64,000 nt of DNA from Ziziphus jujuba (Eukaryota; Streptophyta; Magnoliopsida; Rosales; Rhamnaceae), in contig NC_083388.1 in the NCBI RefSeq assembly GCF_031755915.1, positions 2,425,501-2,489,500 of the forward strand. The letters are read 5' to 3'. Of the stretch, positions 49,850 to 62,100 are shown piece after piece (position 1 is the first letter of the stretch; each line of letters starts with the position of its first letter). The position numbers and the translations under genes were made by a program. Below the pieces are notes generated by a model. That model did no database searches. It was not told the DNA's origin and saw only the letters and a list, made by a program, of their open reading frames with translations.

Positions 49850-52719
49850 TGTAATACCCCATCCCAAAGTACAACGGAAATTTTCCAACTTTGACCGAGG
49901 GTGACCGTTGACTTTGACTTTGATCGTTGACTGAAGGGGTCAAAAGTTGACTTTCTGACTGGGATGGAATTCTAGGTTGACTGAGGTACCGTTACGAAGT
50001 ACACATTGGCACGAGCTTGTAGACTAGTAGCACGTCGAAAATGGAGCTATGGTTTGAAAGATATGAGCAAAACAAGTTGAGGTCCAAACTGTCTAAGGGG
50101 TGCTCGAGTTGACTTTTTATTCATACAAAGTTGAGCTTTGACTCATGCATGGTTGTGAAGTACTAATCGATACGAGTCCATAGACTAGCGGCACATCCAA
50201 TTTGGATATGTGGTTTGAAAGTTATGGACCTGTAGAGTTTTTCAAATACTGTATTATTTTAATATTATTTTTTTAAACGTGTAACGATGTGCCACGTGTG
50301 ACTTAATAAATGTGACCATGTGTCACCATGTTGAGATGCCACATGTCAACCATGTTTAATACCAAATTATTTTATTATTGTTATTTTATATAATAATATT
50401 ATTTTTAATATTATTTAATAATTTTATTTTATTTTATTTTATTTTTATTTCTTTTCTTTTTTTTTCTTTTTTTTTCTTTTCCCTACGTGGGAAAAAAGGG
50501 CACGAGCCCCTCCTTCTTCTTCTTCTTCTTCTTCTTTCTTTCCTTCTTTTTTCCTTCCCACCGGCCGTCTCTCTCTCTCCCATGTTCATCTTTCTCTGGC
50601 CACCACAAGCCACACGCGCCGGCCACCGTCCAAGACCACACGCCGGCGAGCTCACCAGCCAATTTGGTGGCCGGCCGGCCGGCGACGCGCTTAGATCGAG
50701 CCGGTGAAATCTGCGACGGCGAGTTTAAATTTTTCGGCAATTCCGCCGTATTCCGTTCAACCCAGTCTAAATTAAACCTCCTTTTCCCCTATTTTGGGTC
50801 TTCTGATCCCAAATATGGCCTCCAATTTCCAAAATTCGAAGCGGTTTGCGAGATACGAGGAATTGAATCTCGGCCGAATCTTTCTGACCAAATTCCGGCC
50901 ACCACCGATTAAATTGAACTCAATGGAGGTCGGTAATGTGATCCTCATCTCACAAGCTTTCCATAGACATATAATTTGTCAATTTTGGTTAACATTTGTG
51001 TTAGACCCCCCGGGTACCGGGTATTATTTATCCGAATAAAATATTAATTTATTTGACTGTGTACTGTTGTTGTTCTAGGAGTACGTGTGCATCGTGGAAT
51101 TGATCCCATGGAGGATCTTAGGTTAATTGCGTACTCCAGGTAAGTGACCCACCTTTAAAAAATATTTTGGGGTAATTAATTATATTTATGTGGTATTAAA
51201 TTGATATCTGGAATTTATGCTCATGTGGTGAAATTTAATTATAATTATGGAAAAATATTATTTTATAAGTACGTATATGTTTATTGGTGCTAAATGGAAT
51301 TTTGGGTTATTCAGAAACCCCGATTTTATTATTGTGATTTAATTTTATTTATTATGCATGAGCAAGGTATTTTCGGTAATAAATCGTATGTGATTTTAAT
51401 ATTATTTTTTTGGACATAATTGGTTTAAATATTTTAAAAAAAATATTTGTTTAAATTGGTGGTTTCAAATTTGATAATTATGCCCGTGGAATATTATTTG
51501 TTGGACCTCGTGTTACGAGAAAAATTATTTTTATATTGTTATCAATGGTTTCGTACCGGGTATGTTAAAAGAAAATATGTGGGATGGTGAAATTGAAAAC
51601 TGATATATTTCCCACGGTGATTTTTGGAAAATCGGTACGATAATAATTAATTTAATAATTATTTTAGATGCACTCATACAGTATTGGTGTTCCGGTGTAT
51701 ATGTGGTTAGTGCGCAAGTATTATGTCTCCCGTGAGTTGCCATTGGACCGAGGGCAGGCAAGTCTTATATATTGTGCATCAGCTGCCCCCCTCCTTCGCC
51801 GGGATGACGGTTTCAGCAGTGGTACTGTCGGGACGCCGAAGTGCCATTTGGAAGTTTTTCTCTTTAATCTCCCGCCAGTCGGTGCTCGAGACGCTGGGTA
51901 TCGGAGGGCATCACTGGTATATGGTGTGGTGCGTCAAGTATAAATTTTTCGGATAGAAAATTCAAACCCCAAAGTGTTCAAAAATTATTTATTATAATTT
52001 ATTACATTTTATTTATATTTGAGGTATTTATTTATTGTTTATTAAATTAATTGATCCTTTGGTTTTCGGGAGGTACGAATATCGGATTTTGTGAAAATGT
52101 TTTAAAAAGGGGAACATTTCCAACAGAGTGAATAGTAAGGGTTTTGAGAGAAAATATTACTTCAAATGTTTATTTATTTAATTGTTTGGTATTGATTAAT
52201 TAAATCCCTTTATTTGTTATATTATTAATATTAAACGTGTTCAGTAGATAGGGTCACTCACTGAGATGATTAGCATCTCATATTTTTAAATTCCGTTCCC
52301 CTAGGTCCAGATTGGGAGACGTTGATCGTCCGGGGTGAGCCCGACGTCTCAGTTCATTGCCGAAAGTCCAAGAAGTATTTCTTCCCTTTTCCTCTCCATC
52401 TTGTACTGTTTCATCTGACATTGTATTAATTCCACATTTATTGTATAATGCTCTGTATGCTGTATTAGACATATAGTTATTATCTATGCACTGATCTACT
52501 GTTATTTTGAAGTGCTGTAAATTTGTGGAATCAAATTGTAGTATCATGAGAGGAATAAGGGGATGAATATAGAAGTGTGTTTTCAGTGCAGGAAATTTGT
52601 GGTAAGTCCAACCCTTAGGGGAGGTGCTGCCGGATTTTCCGTTGGAAGGTTCGGTGGTACTTCTCTGGGCTCAGGGCTTGTCTAGGGTTTCTGGAAGGAA
52701 TCTTGGATGGATCCTGACA
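49850..52719 (+). mobile_element. Solo gypsy LTR in copia-2 pol (copy 7)
   Basis: The 2,870-bp LTR starts TGTAATACCCC (one C-to-T change from the family start) and ends GATCCTGACA. AATAA lies at 49845-49849 and 52720-52724. It is very close to copy 3 along its whole length. The pairing 7-mers are GATGCAC (51667-51673) and GTGCGTC (51929-51935). It lies head to tail against the reverse LTR that follows. Confidence 0.93.
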
Positions 52720-52724
52720 AATAA

Positions 52725-55700
52725 TATCAGGACCCGTCCAGAATTCCTCCCCAGAACCCTAGACAAGCCCTGATCCCAGGGAAATACCACCGAACCTTCC
52801 AACGGAAAATCCGGCAGCACCTCCCCTAAGGGTAGGACTTACCAAAAAATTTCCTGCACTGAAAACACACTTCTATACTCGTCCTCTTATTCCTCCCATA
52901 TTACTACAAATTGATTCCACAAATTTATAGCACTTCAAATAACAACAGCAGCAACCCAGTGCATAAATAATAACTACAAGTCCAATACTGTATACAGAGC
53001 ATTATACAACAAATGTGGAATTTATACAATGACAGATAAAGAAGTAATACAAGATAGAGAGGAAAAATGGAAGAAATACTTCGTGGACTTTCGGCAACGA
53101 ACTAAGACGTTGGGCTCGCCTCGGACAATCAACGTCTCCCAACCTGGACCTAGGGGAACGGAATTTAAAAACGTGAGATGCTAATCATCTCAATGAGTGA
53201 CCCTAACTACTGAACACCTTTAATATTAATAATATACCAAATAGAGGGATTTAATTAATCAATACCGAACAATTAAATAAATAAATAAATAAACAATTGA
53301 AGTAATATTTTCTCTCAAAACCCTCACTATTCACTCCATTGGAAAAGTTCCCCTTTTAAAACATTTTCACAAAACCCGATATTCGTACCTCCCGAAAACC
53401 AAGGGATCAAACCATTTGATAATCAATAAATAAATAAATACCCCAATATATAATTAAAATATAATAAATTATAATAAATAATTTTTGAACACCTTTGGGG
53501 TTTGAAACTTTATCTGAAAATTACACTTGACTCACCACACCATATACCAGTGATGCCCTCCGATACCCAGCGTCCCGAGCACCGACTGGCGGGGAGATTA
53601 AAGGGAGAAACTTGCAAACGGCACTTCGACATCCCGACAGTACCGCTGCTGAAACCGTCATCCCGGCCAAGGGAGGGGCGGCTGTGGCCAATATTAAACT
53701 TGCCTGCCCACGGTCCAATGGCAACCACGGGAGACATCATATTTGCGCGCTAAACCACATAATACTTGCGCGCTAAACCACGTGTACATACACCAGAACA
53801 CCAATACTGTATGAGTGCGTCTAAAATAATTATTAAACCAACCGAACCGTTTTCCAAAATTACCGTGGGAAATATATTAAATTTTCACACTTACCATCCC
53901 ATATATTTTTATTTAACAAACTGGTACGAAAACATCGATAACAAATAAACCATAATTTTCTCGTAATACGAGGTTCAACAGATAAAATACCGTGGGCATA
54001 ATTAGAAAATTAAACCACCAATTTAACAAATATTTTCATAAAATATTTAAACCAATTATGCCCAAAATAATACTTAAAACCACGTACAATTATTACTGAA
54101 ATATAATTTGCTCATGCACAATAAATAAATTAAACCACAATAAAATTCATAATTAAATCGCACCACATGAGCATAATTCAAATATCAATTAAACATCGAT
54201 TAAACATAATTAATTGCCCAAAATATTTTTAAAGGTGAGTCACTCACCTGGAGCACACAATTAAACCATGATCCACCATAGGATCAATTCCACGACTCAC
54301 CCGTGCTCCTAGAACACAGTTCACACACAGTCAAATAAATTAATATTTTATTCGAGTAAATAATACCCGATACCCGGGGAGCGAACACAACGACAACTAA
54401 AAGCTACGAGTTATATACCGAATCGAAGCTTGAGCGATGAGGATCACGGATTCGGTCATACTTTCCGGTGATCGGACCCGAGGCGGTCAGAATCTCGCCG
54501 GAAAGCTTTCGGAATTCAACTCTTCGATTCTCTCAAACCGTCACGAATTGGCAGAAAAGGATGCCGGATTTGGATTCAAGAGGTCGAAAACAGTGGACAA
54601 GGACCGGTGGTGCAACTGGGTACTCGCCGGAACAGTAACTTCCGACGAGCCGCCGCCGTCACAGGCAACCGTTGCCGGCGGCGGTGCGTACGGTGGCCGT
54701 TGGCTAAGATTTTTGGCAGTTTTGTAGATCGAGGCGTGAGGGTTCCAACGGGACCGGCGATGAGGCAAACGGAGGCCGAACGGCGGAGAAATCAGGGTTT
54801 GAAGATTTTCGGCCCCTCGCCGAAAAACGCTCCGATCCCGGCGCATCGGAGGTCCGGTGGCCGTGAAATTTGGTGGGCTGGCCGGAAATGAGGAGGTGGT
54901 GAGGGATCGCTGGCGCGTGTGGCCGGAAAACGGCCGAAAAGGGGTCAAACGGTGGTGGCTGGCAGTGGAGGGAAAAATCGCTGCCGAGCTTCGGCGCCTC
55001 GATCCGTGCGCGTCCGGCGGCTGGCGGTCGTGAGATTTTGGGGTTTGGCCGGAAATGAGGAGAGGCTTCCGTCTGGTCGGCGCGTGTAACAAGAATCGAT
55101 CGGAAAATTGGTCGGAATCCGACGGCCGATCGATTTCTCTCTCTCTCTCTCCCTTCTCTCTCTTTCTCTCTCTTCCCCGAGATTTTTGTCAAATAAAAAC
55201 CACAATGGTGACACTGTTCATCCACGTGGACCAATCAGGTGACGACACGTGGTATTTCACTGTTCATCGACTCAAAAACATTAAAATATTACGGTATCCG
55301 GCAAAGTTCACGCGTTTATAACTTTTTAACCGGAAGTCCGTTTTAAGCGTGCCACTAGTCTGTGAACTCGTATCGACGAGCACTTCACAACCATGCATGA
55401 GTCAAAGCTCATTTCCCCATAAATAAAAAGTCAACTCCGGCACCCCTTGGACAGTTTGGATCTCAACTTGTTTTGCTCATAACTTTCAAACCATAGCTCC
55501 GTTTTCAACGTGCTACTAGTCTACGAACTCGTGCCAACGTGTACTTCGTAACGGTACCTCAGTCAACCTAGAATTCCATCCGGATCAAAAAGTCAATTTT
55601 TGACCCCTTCGATCAACGATCAACGGTCAAAGTCAACAGTCAACAGTCAACCTCGATCAACGTGCAAAAATTCCGACATGGTTCGGGACGGAGTGTTACA
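52725..55700 (-). mobile_element. Solo gypsy LTR, reverse, recombinant between subfamilies (copy 8)
   Basis: On the - strand the LTR starts TGTAACACTCCGTCCC at 55700 and ends GGGTCCTGATA at 52725. AATAA lies on both sides (52720-52724 and 55701-55705), and the left one is shared with copy 7. Its 5' half, 55700 to about 54380, follows copy 4, including the GC-rich block with a 183-codon open frame (54541-55092). Its 3' half, from about 54371 down, follows copies 3 and 7. The switch lies at the conserved CCCCGGGTA. Confidence 0.92.
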
Positions 55701-55705
55701 AATAA

Positions 55706-58700
55706 GTTCTTCACAATTTGTATAATTCTGCCATTTGGTCCAGCTAGAAGCATGTCATCTACATATAACAGTAGATACACTGCTTTATCTGTCATAGGAT
55801 CTTTAAAATATAAACAGCTGTCAAAATTACTTCTTTCAAAACCAGATTTCACCACAAATGAGTCAAAACGTTTATACCACTGCCTTGGTGATTGCTTAAG
55901 TCCATACAGTGATTTCTTAAGCAAGCACACCAAATCTCCACCTTTCCCTTTAATCTCAAAACCTTCAGGCTGCTTCATATATATTATTTCTTCCAATTCA
56001 CCATGGAAAAAGGCAGTCTTGACAGCCATTTGTTCTAATTCCCATTCAAAATGAGTCACTAATACCAATATGACTCTTATACTTGTATACTTCACAACCG
56101 GTGAAAAAATCTCATTGTAGTCTACTCCTTCCACCTGAGTAAACCCCTTGGCCACTAATCTGGCCTTGAACCTCACTGATTCAGATTTAGACATGCCTTC
56201 CTTGACCTTGTAGATCCATTTACAATCTATAACTCTTTAATTTGTTGGTGTTGGTACTAAGTCCCAAGTACTGTTCTTATGGAGAGATTCCATTTCCTCC
56301 TTCATGGCTTCTTTTCATTTTGCTGATTTCTTAGATTTCACTGCTTCTTTGTAACTCCTTGGCTCATTATCAGTGAGCTCTTCGAATGCCATCAAGGCAT
56401 AAGCTATGTAGTCTGCATAACTGTACTTCCTGTTTGGTTTCACTTTCCTCTTAGCTCTATCTCTTGTCAGCAAATAGCCAGGTGATGCTATATTTTTGTT
56501 TCTTGTACTTGGTGATTGCTGTTGGGTGTGATCATCTTCAGAATCTTCATCAGACTAAGCAGGTGTTAGTTTTTCTGGTTCATCACCTCTTGCAGGTTCA
56601 TTTACTCCTTCTGAAGTTGGCCTTTCATCCAAATCTTCACTATCTTGGTTTTCCACCTCAGGAAACAGATTTAAACTTCTTGTCTCCACTTTGTTGCTCA
56701 TTTCATCACCTACACTGTTAGTATCTTTGCAAGGCATAGAATTTTCATCAAAAATGACATCTCTACTAATAATGACTTTAAAACCTTTACTTTCTCTATC
56801 CCAAAGCCTATAGCCTTTAATTCCCTGAGGGTAGCCTAAGAAAATACATTTCAAACTCCTAGGTTCAAGTTTCCTTTCAGATTGATGGACATATGCAGCA
56901 CCGCCAAAAATCCTCAGCTTGCTATAATCAAGCTTCTTACCAAGCCACATTTGTTCAGGAGTTCTAAAATTTAAAGCTGTAGAAGGTCACAAGTTCACCA
57001 AATACATGACTGTCATAACAGCCTCACCCCAAAATAGCTTAGGTAACCCAGATGACACTAGCATGCATCTTACCTTATCAAGTAAGGTTCTATTCATTCT
57101 TTCAGCCACACCATTTTGCTGTGGTGTGTATTTCACAGTTCTATGCCTTAAAATACCATTTGACTTGCAAAAGTCATCAAATTCTCTATTGCAAAACTCA
57201 AGACCATTGTCTGTTCTTAAAATTTTAACAGTTTTGCTGGTTTGATTTTCAACCAGCAATTTCCACTCTTTAAACCTTGAAAAAACCTCATCTTTAGTCT
57301 TTAACAAGTATATCTAGACTTTTCTAAAATAATCATCAATTATAGACAAAAAATATCTGTTTCCACTCTGTGTTTGCACCCTAGCAAGTCCCCACAAATC
57401 AGCATGAACATAGTCTAAGACAAATTTGGCCCTATTTGAGCTCAAATTAAAACTGAGCCTGTGTTGTTTGCCTAAAATGCAGGTTTCACAAGACTCTGAA
57501 TTACTGACTACATCCTTATCAAAAACATTTTGTTTATTCAAGTAATACAGGCCTTTTTCACTAATGTAGCCTAATCTCTTATGCCACAAAGCAGTTTTAT
57601 CAGCAGGTGAACTTATAGAAGCATTACTCGAATTGACTAATATCTTACCAAGTAAGACATATAGGCCATTTTTCTTCTGACCCTTCATTACTACAAGTGA
57701 TCCTCTGGTCACTTTTATGACACCATTCTCTGCTTTACTGGACAAACCAGATTCATCTAACATGTCAAGAGAAATTAAATTTTTCTTCAAATCAAGCACA
57801 TGCCTTACTACAGTAAGAGTCTTAATGGTACCATCTACTAACTGTAGCTGCACATTACCAATGCAAGTTACTGAACAAGATCGATTATTGCCTAACAAAA
57901 CTTGGCCACCATCACACTTAGTATATGAGTTGAAACAACTCAAATCAGGACACATGTGAAAAGAGCAGCCAGAATCCAACACCTATTCAATGTGATTTTG
58001 GCTTGTGGACACTACCAAGACTTCTGCATGTTCTAAACCAGTGTAGGCCACTGCTAAATCTCCAGATTCTTGACTCTTTTCTTTCTCATCTTTCTTCTTC
58101 TTAAAACAATTTTTAATAATGTATCCCTCTCTCTTACAGTAATAGCACCTCCTACCCCTGGTTCTAGATTTAGACCTGAAATTCTCCCTAGACTTACTCT
58201 TGTGGTCACAATGACCCCAACTTCGAGTAGCACTCCTACCCCTCACAGTAAGTCCTTCACCTTTGGATTCAAACTTCAATTCCAAATCTCTAGATCTAAA
58301 GGCACTTACAACAGTATCTAAGGTCAAGGAGTCCCTACCATACTTAATAGAATTCTTTACTTCTCTATAAGTTTCAGGCAATGAGTTTAATAAGATCACA
58401 GCATGATGTTCATCATCAAAAGTAACCTTACAATTTGCAAGGCTTAAGATTAAACGATTAAAGGCATCAAGATTTGCGTCTAAATACTTAGTAGTATCCA
58501 TCTTAAAGCCAAAAAATTGCTCAAGTAAAAGAATTCTATCAGGTAAGGATCTTATCAAGTAAAGCTGTTCAAGCTTTTGCCACATTTGAGAAGTAGTACT
58601 TACATCATCGACTTGCCTTAGAACACTATCAGAGAGATGCAATATAATTGTGCTCATTGCAATCTCATCAATCTCATGCTTCTTTTCATCAGTAACATCA

Positions 58701-58825
58701 GTAGTATAAATTCCATCGATTGCCTTAGCCACCTTCATCTACACCAGTACTGCTCTCATTTTCTTGAGCCACAACAAGAAATCTCCTTTGCCATTGAAAA
58801 CATCAATTTTCAATTTTGTAGACAT
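55706..58825 (-). pseudogene. copia-2 gag-pol, 5' part, broken by stop codons only
   Basis: One - strand frame runs from ATG 58825 (MSTKLKIDVFNGKGDF) to the nested LTR. Domains in order: a UBN2-type gag (58740-58200); a CCHC-like knuckle CYYCKREGYIIKNC with Y in the H place; protease with VLDSGCSFHMC (57980); pre-integrase LWHKRLGYIS with Y in the expected zinc-binding H place; integrase with TDNGLEFC and PQQNGVAERMNR (57230-57070); reverse transcriptase with VKTAFFHGELEE and LLLYVDDM. Stops are at 58739 (TAG), 57983 (TAG), 57314 (TAG), 56987 (TGA), 56555 (TAG), 56315 (TGA) and 56237 (TAA). I see no frameshift. The first reverse transcriptase aspartate appears as A (QMAVKTAF), so even a read-through product would be inactive. 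Confidence 0.92.
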
Positions 58826-58912
58826 TCTTGACTTCTCAGAAAATTGAAGACCCTCACAAAGATGATTCTCACAGAAAAATATAAAAACCAAGTATCAAGA
58901 ACACTTAACCAA

Positions 58913-58924
58913 GCTCTGATACCA
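58913..58924 (-). promoter_or_regulatory. Primer-binding site of copia-2
   Basis: On the - strand TGGTATCAGAGC lies 1 bp after the 5' LTR end, matching initiator methionine tRNA. Confidence 0.92.
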
Positions 58925-58925
58925 C

Positions 58926-59560
58926 TGTTGGAAATCAGAACTAACAAACAACACAAATCTATTGAGGTTCGGCCAAGATAGCCTACGTCCTCGTTGCTCT
59001 ACCGAGACCTTCTGATCTCTTATTAATCTTGCAACAATTACAGAGAAAACAACACTTGTACACAATCTGGTTTTCACACAGAAAACACAACCAAAACCCG
59101 AAGCCCCTTTCTACACCCTTCCTATTTTGTGTATTCAATCTAATTCACTCAGAGATTTTTCACAAAGAAAAATGAACACAATAGAAGAAAATGTAGAACA
59201 CGAATCTTGGAGCTCCTCTCTCTTTCTCAATCTTGAAGAAAAACTGGTATTTCTATTACTTGGCTCGAAGAGGAAGAGTTCTGTATATATATATTGCATA
59301 ACAGCTTCAAAACGACGTCGTCCAACTTATCATGAGGAATCACTTAGATTAAGACATGTAGCTTGCAGTTATTCTATTATAATAGGCTTGAAATGACCAC
59401 TTTGTCCTTCTTTATTTCCAAGTAAATGAAACGATGTGTTTTGCCCTTCTGCTACTTAATCATCGAGTCTGAGAAATCACACCAGCTTAAATCCTCTCCA
59501 AGTGTTGACCATACACACCAGAAACTTTGCAAGATTGAATTTGTGGATTAAATCTTCACA
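58926..59560 (-). repeat. 5' LTR of copia-2
   Basis: The 635-bp repeat partners 48227-48862. In element orientation it is the 5' LTR because the primer site follows it. Confidence 0.93.
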
Positions 59561-59565
59561 AATTG

Positions 59566-59912
59566 CAAACACTATTTTCAGGTTTTAAAGTAAAATGTGA
59601 GAATATATAAAAGAAGGAGGAAAAAATAAAGTATCCAGAAGTAAAAAAAGAAGAAATAGCAAAATGTTTAACAACCCACTTAGAATCTAAATACCTTAGG
59701 CATTACTTTCCCATATACCGCATTACTGCCATCATTAACCTGCTAAACAAAACATAAGAAAACAAAAACTACAATAAAAATGAATTGCAGACACTATTTT
59801 CAGGTTTTAAAATAAAAAGGAGATGAAGAAGAATCGAAGCATCCAAAAGTAAAAAGAGAAGAAATATCAAAATATTTAACAACCCAATTAAAATCTAAAT
59901 ACCTTAGGCATG
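59566..59912. repeat. Tandem duplication of about 208 bp interrupted by copia-2
   Basis: Copy A is split: its left part is 48168-48226 and its right part 59566 to about 59703. Copy B is continuous at about 59718-59912. Shared landmarks are CATTAACCTG, GAATTGCA(A/G)ACACTATTTTC and AATCTAAATACCTTAGGCAT. Copy B holds a single AATTG where copia-2 entered copy A. Confidence 0.8.
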
Positions 59913-62100
59913 GGAACTGTTGAGTTTCACAAGTACATAGCGGTCAACATTACTTGTTTATCTGTCCAACAATTTTTTTTAACTGAAATCAAAGGCAATG
60001 AAACATTAAAAGCTTCACAATAAGTGAACTGATATGTATAAAACATAGTAATGCAATCAGAAAGTGCTGATACCTCTATCTCTACCTCTACATTTGGCCA
60101 GGACTGCATATTGATCCTATCCAATTGCCATATAACAATGGATTCCAGTAAAGCTTACACAAAATACACTGGCAAGTCTGTAAATGCAAATTTAGGAACA
60201 ATTAACCATAGTTTCCTATTATACCTGTTTGGAGAAAACTGAGAGTAGTTTCTAATGGGAGGTACAATCCGTGACAGGGTATCAGACATTCCTGAGACAA
60301 AAACTTGCATTTACAAAGACTTTCAAGTAGGGAGAGGCTAACATATATAAGAAGATAAGCTGCAGAAGCATAACAAATTTTATCCTTAGTTTGCATATTT
60401 AAATTTTCTTTACTTACCACAGTTGCACCATCCCCAATCATGACTAGTATCTTATAGTTGAGAACCTGAAATAGCGGTTGAATCAGCTCTGTAAACATCA
60501 TAGACATAAAGTAGAACATGATAAAAATGAAATGCATTTCTTTAGTTGGCCACAAAGAAAACATTACCAACTTGACCATAAAGAAAATAATTTTCTTGCT
60601 GCCTAGGAAGTGTGGTCACCTGTGCACATGGAATAAATGCATTCTTACAGTGTTTTTATCATCAGTTCAGCCCACATGCAAGTAAGATAATAACAACAAA
60701 TAAACTCCAGAAAACAAAAGAAATCGTTTACAAACCTTTAATAAATCACTAGTAATAGGAACATCCACTTCTTAATTCCTGAAAGATCAAATTTCCTGGT
60801 TAGATTACAACAGTAAACGGCATGCTTATAAACAGTCAAAAACTGACAACAAGAGCCATTAACTCCATTCCAAGTCCAACCTTTTGAGAGACAACTTCTG
60901 TATCAATTTGAACAAAACAAGCAGACTTCATTTACGACATTTACCAACTAGCAACACAATCAAGAGAAAATTTTGGAATTAAAGCCGAAATACCACTGCC
61001 TACTAGATTTACACCCTTCTTCCTCTCATGATTAGATAGATGTCTTCCTAATAGCATGGGCTTGAAACTTTCTTTATGGGTTAAAACATTGTACATCTAC
61101 ATTCATCTTCGGGTTTAGATCTCTCTAAAAGTTCCACAAACTCTGTAGTGAGACAAACATTCAGATAAGGTAAGGGAAGCAACTTCACAAATTAATGGAG
61201 CAAAATTTAGCATCAAAGACCATTCTTTTCCATTTCTTTTCCCCCTTAATTTGTATGATTAAGCAGAGAGTGCATTAAAATTGCTATAGTTTATGCTTAA
61301 TTCTGTAGATATTGGTTTTGGGAGAGATATATATAATTGCCCTGAATCCCGCCATTAGTACAACAAATATTAAAAATAAATAAATAAATAAAGCCTTTAA
61401 TACGGTTATGTTTGTTACAAAAATACCCCATTGGCAAAAAAGTTCACAAACGATGAAATAGGGAGTGGAGAATTAAAATAAAAATAAAAATTACCACCTG
61501 GACGAAAGTTCATTGTAGACTTCTTTCACTTCTTCTGTAGAAGAATACTCTTTATACCCAGAACTGCAAAGCACAAACCAAACAACCACTATCAGAGCAT
61601 TAAACAGACAGAAAGAAGAGAGAGAGAGAGAAATGTTTCGAGTGGAATGGAAAAACAATTCGTCATGATAAGAGGGAGGGAATGATTTGGGGCAAAGGTC
61701 GAGAGAGTCGGGGAATCAGAGAGGAATGTTGGGAATTTTCCTTTTCTGAAATGGCTGAAAAGGATTACTCGGTCCAATGGCGGTCTTGCTTCGTCACCGG
61801 AAGCGTGGACCCTCCTACATTGAGCGCATCAACCAAACGGGGTGGGGAGACGATCACTGAGCGTACGATCATGACCCTGTTCGATTTCTGAAGGGAGAGA
61901 TCAAACAAATGCTGCTACCGAGTTCACCTGAATCCCTGCGTAGTTGGAGACGATCAAAGACTCTAGGGGGATGGAGATACTGGGTGAAATGAATAATGCT
62001 GAGCTGAAAGCCTGAAACAAGCCCGGTACACGGAGGGTGGTGGACTTGGGAGGCTGAAGTGGGTGGGTGTTTTAGTTCAGCGTTTTCAGTGACTTCGAAA
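59913..62100 (-). CDS. Possible multi-exon gene or pseudogene, product unknown (exons tentative)
   Basis: On the - strand, four short open stretches have splice-like borders. They are 61498-61563 (GYKEYSSTEEVKEVYNEL), 60568-60619 (VTTLPRQQENYFLYGQVG), 60418-60465 (YKILVMIGDGATV) and 60225-60291 (LSRIVPPIRNYSQFSP in one frame). A GC-richer, CT-rich leader-like region lies upstream at about 61600-62060, with a GTGAAC donor-like site at 61929. YKILVMIGDGAT resembles the MIGDGATD motif III of HAD-type phosphoserine phosphatases. The other exons do not support that enzyme, so I do not name the product. I cannot close one frame through all exons. The gene may be decayed. copia-2 and a tandem duplication lie at its 3' side. 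Confidence 0.35.

Larger units (their letters stand above)
48227..59560 (-). mobile_element. Ty1/copia element, reverse orientation, carrying two nested LTRs (copia-2)
   Basis: LTRs lie at 48227-48862 and 58926-59560, flanked by the exact duplication AATTG (48222-48226 and 59561-59565). On the - strand the LTRs start TGTGAAGATTTAATCC and end GATTTCCAACA. The primer site and polypurine tract are in the right places. The LTRs differ at about ten positions in 636, so this is a fairly young insertion. Without the nested DNA (49850-55705) the element is about 5.5 kb. Its pol is interrupted by the two gypsy solo LTRs and by stop codons. Confidence 0.95.

Noticed and set aside
54541..55092. A 183-codon - strand frame as an ordinary gene
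   Set aside because: It is inside LTR copy 8 with a related frame in copy 4 and broken versions elsewhere. It is reported as an LTR finding, not as a gene.
49845..55705. The facing LTR pair as one intact retrotransposon
   Set aside because: The LTRs of one element are direct repeats. These are inverted, have no internal region and belong to different subfamily mixtures.
60418..60465. Naming the - strand locus phosphoserine phosphatase
   Set aside because: Only one 13-residue motif fits. The neighbouring exon-like peptides do not match the enzyme, and the residue after GAT is not the expected D.
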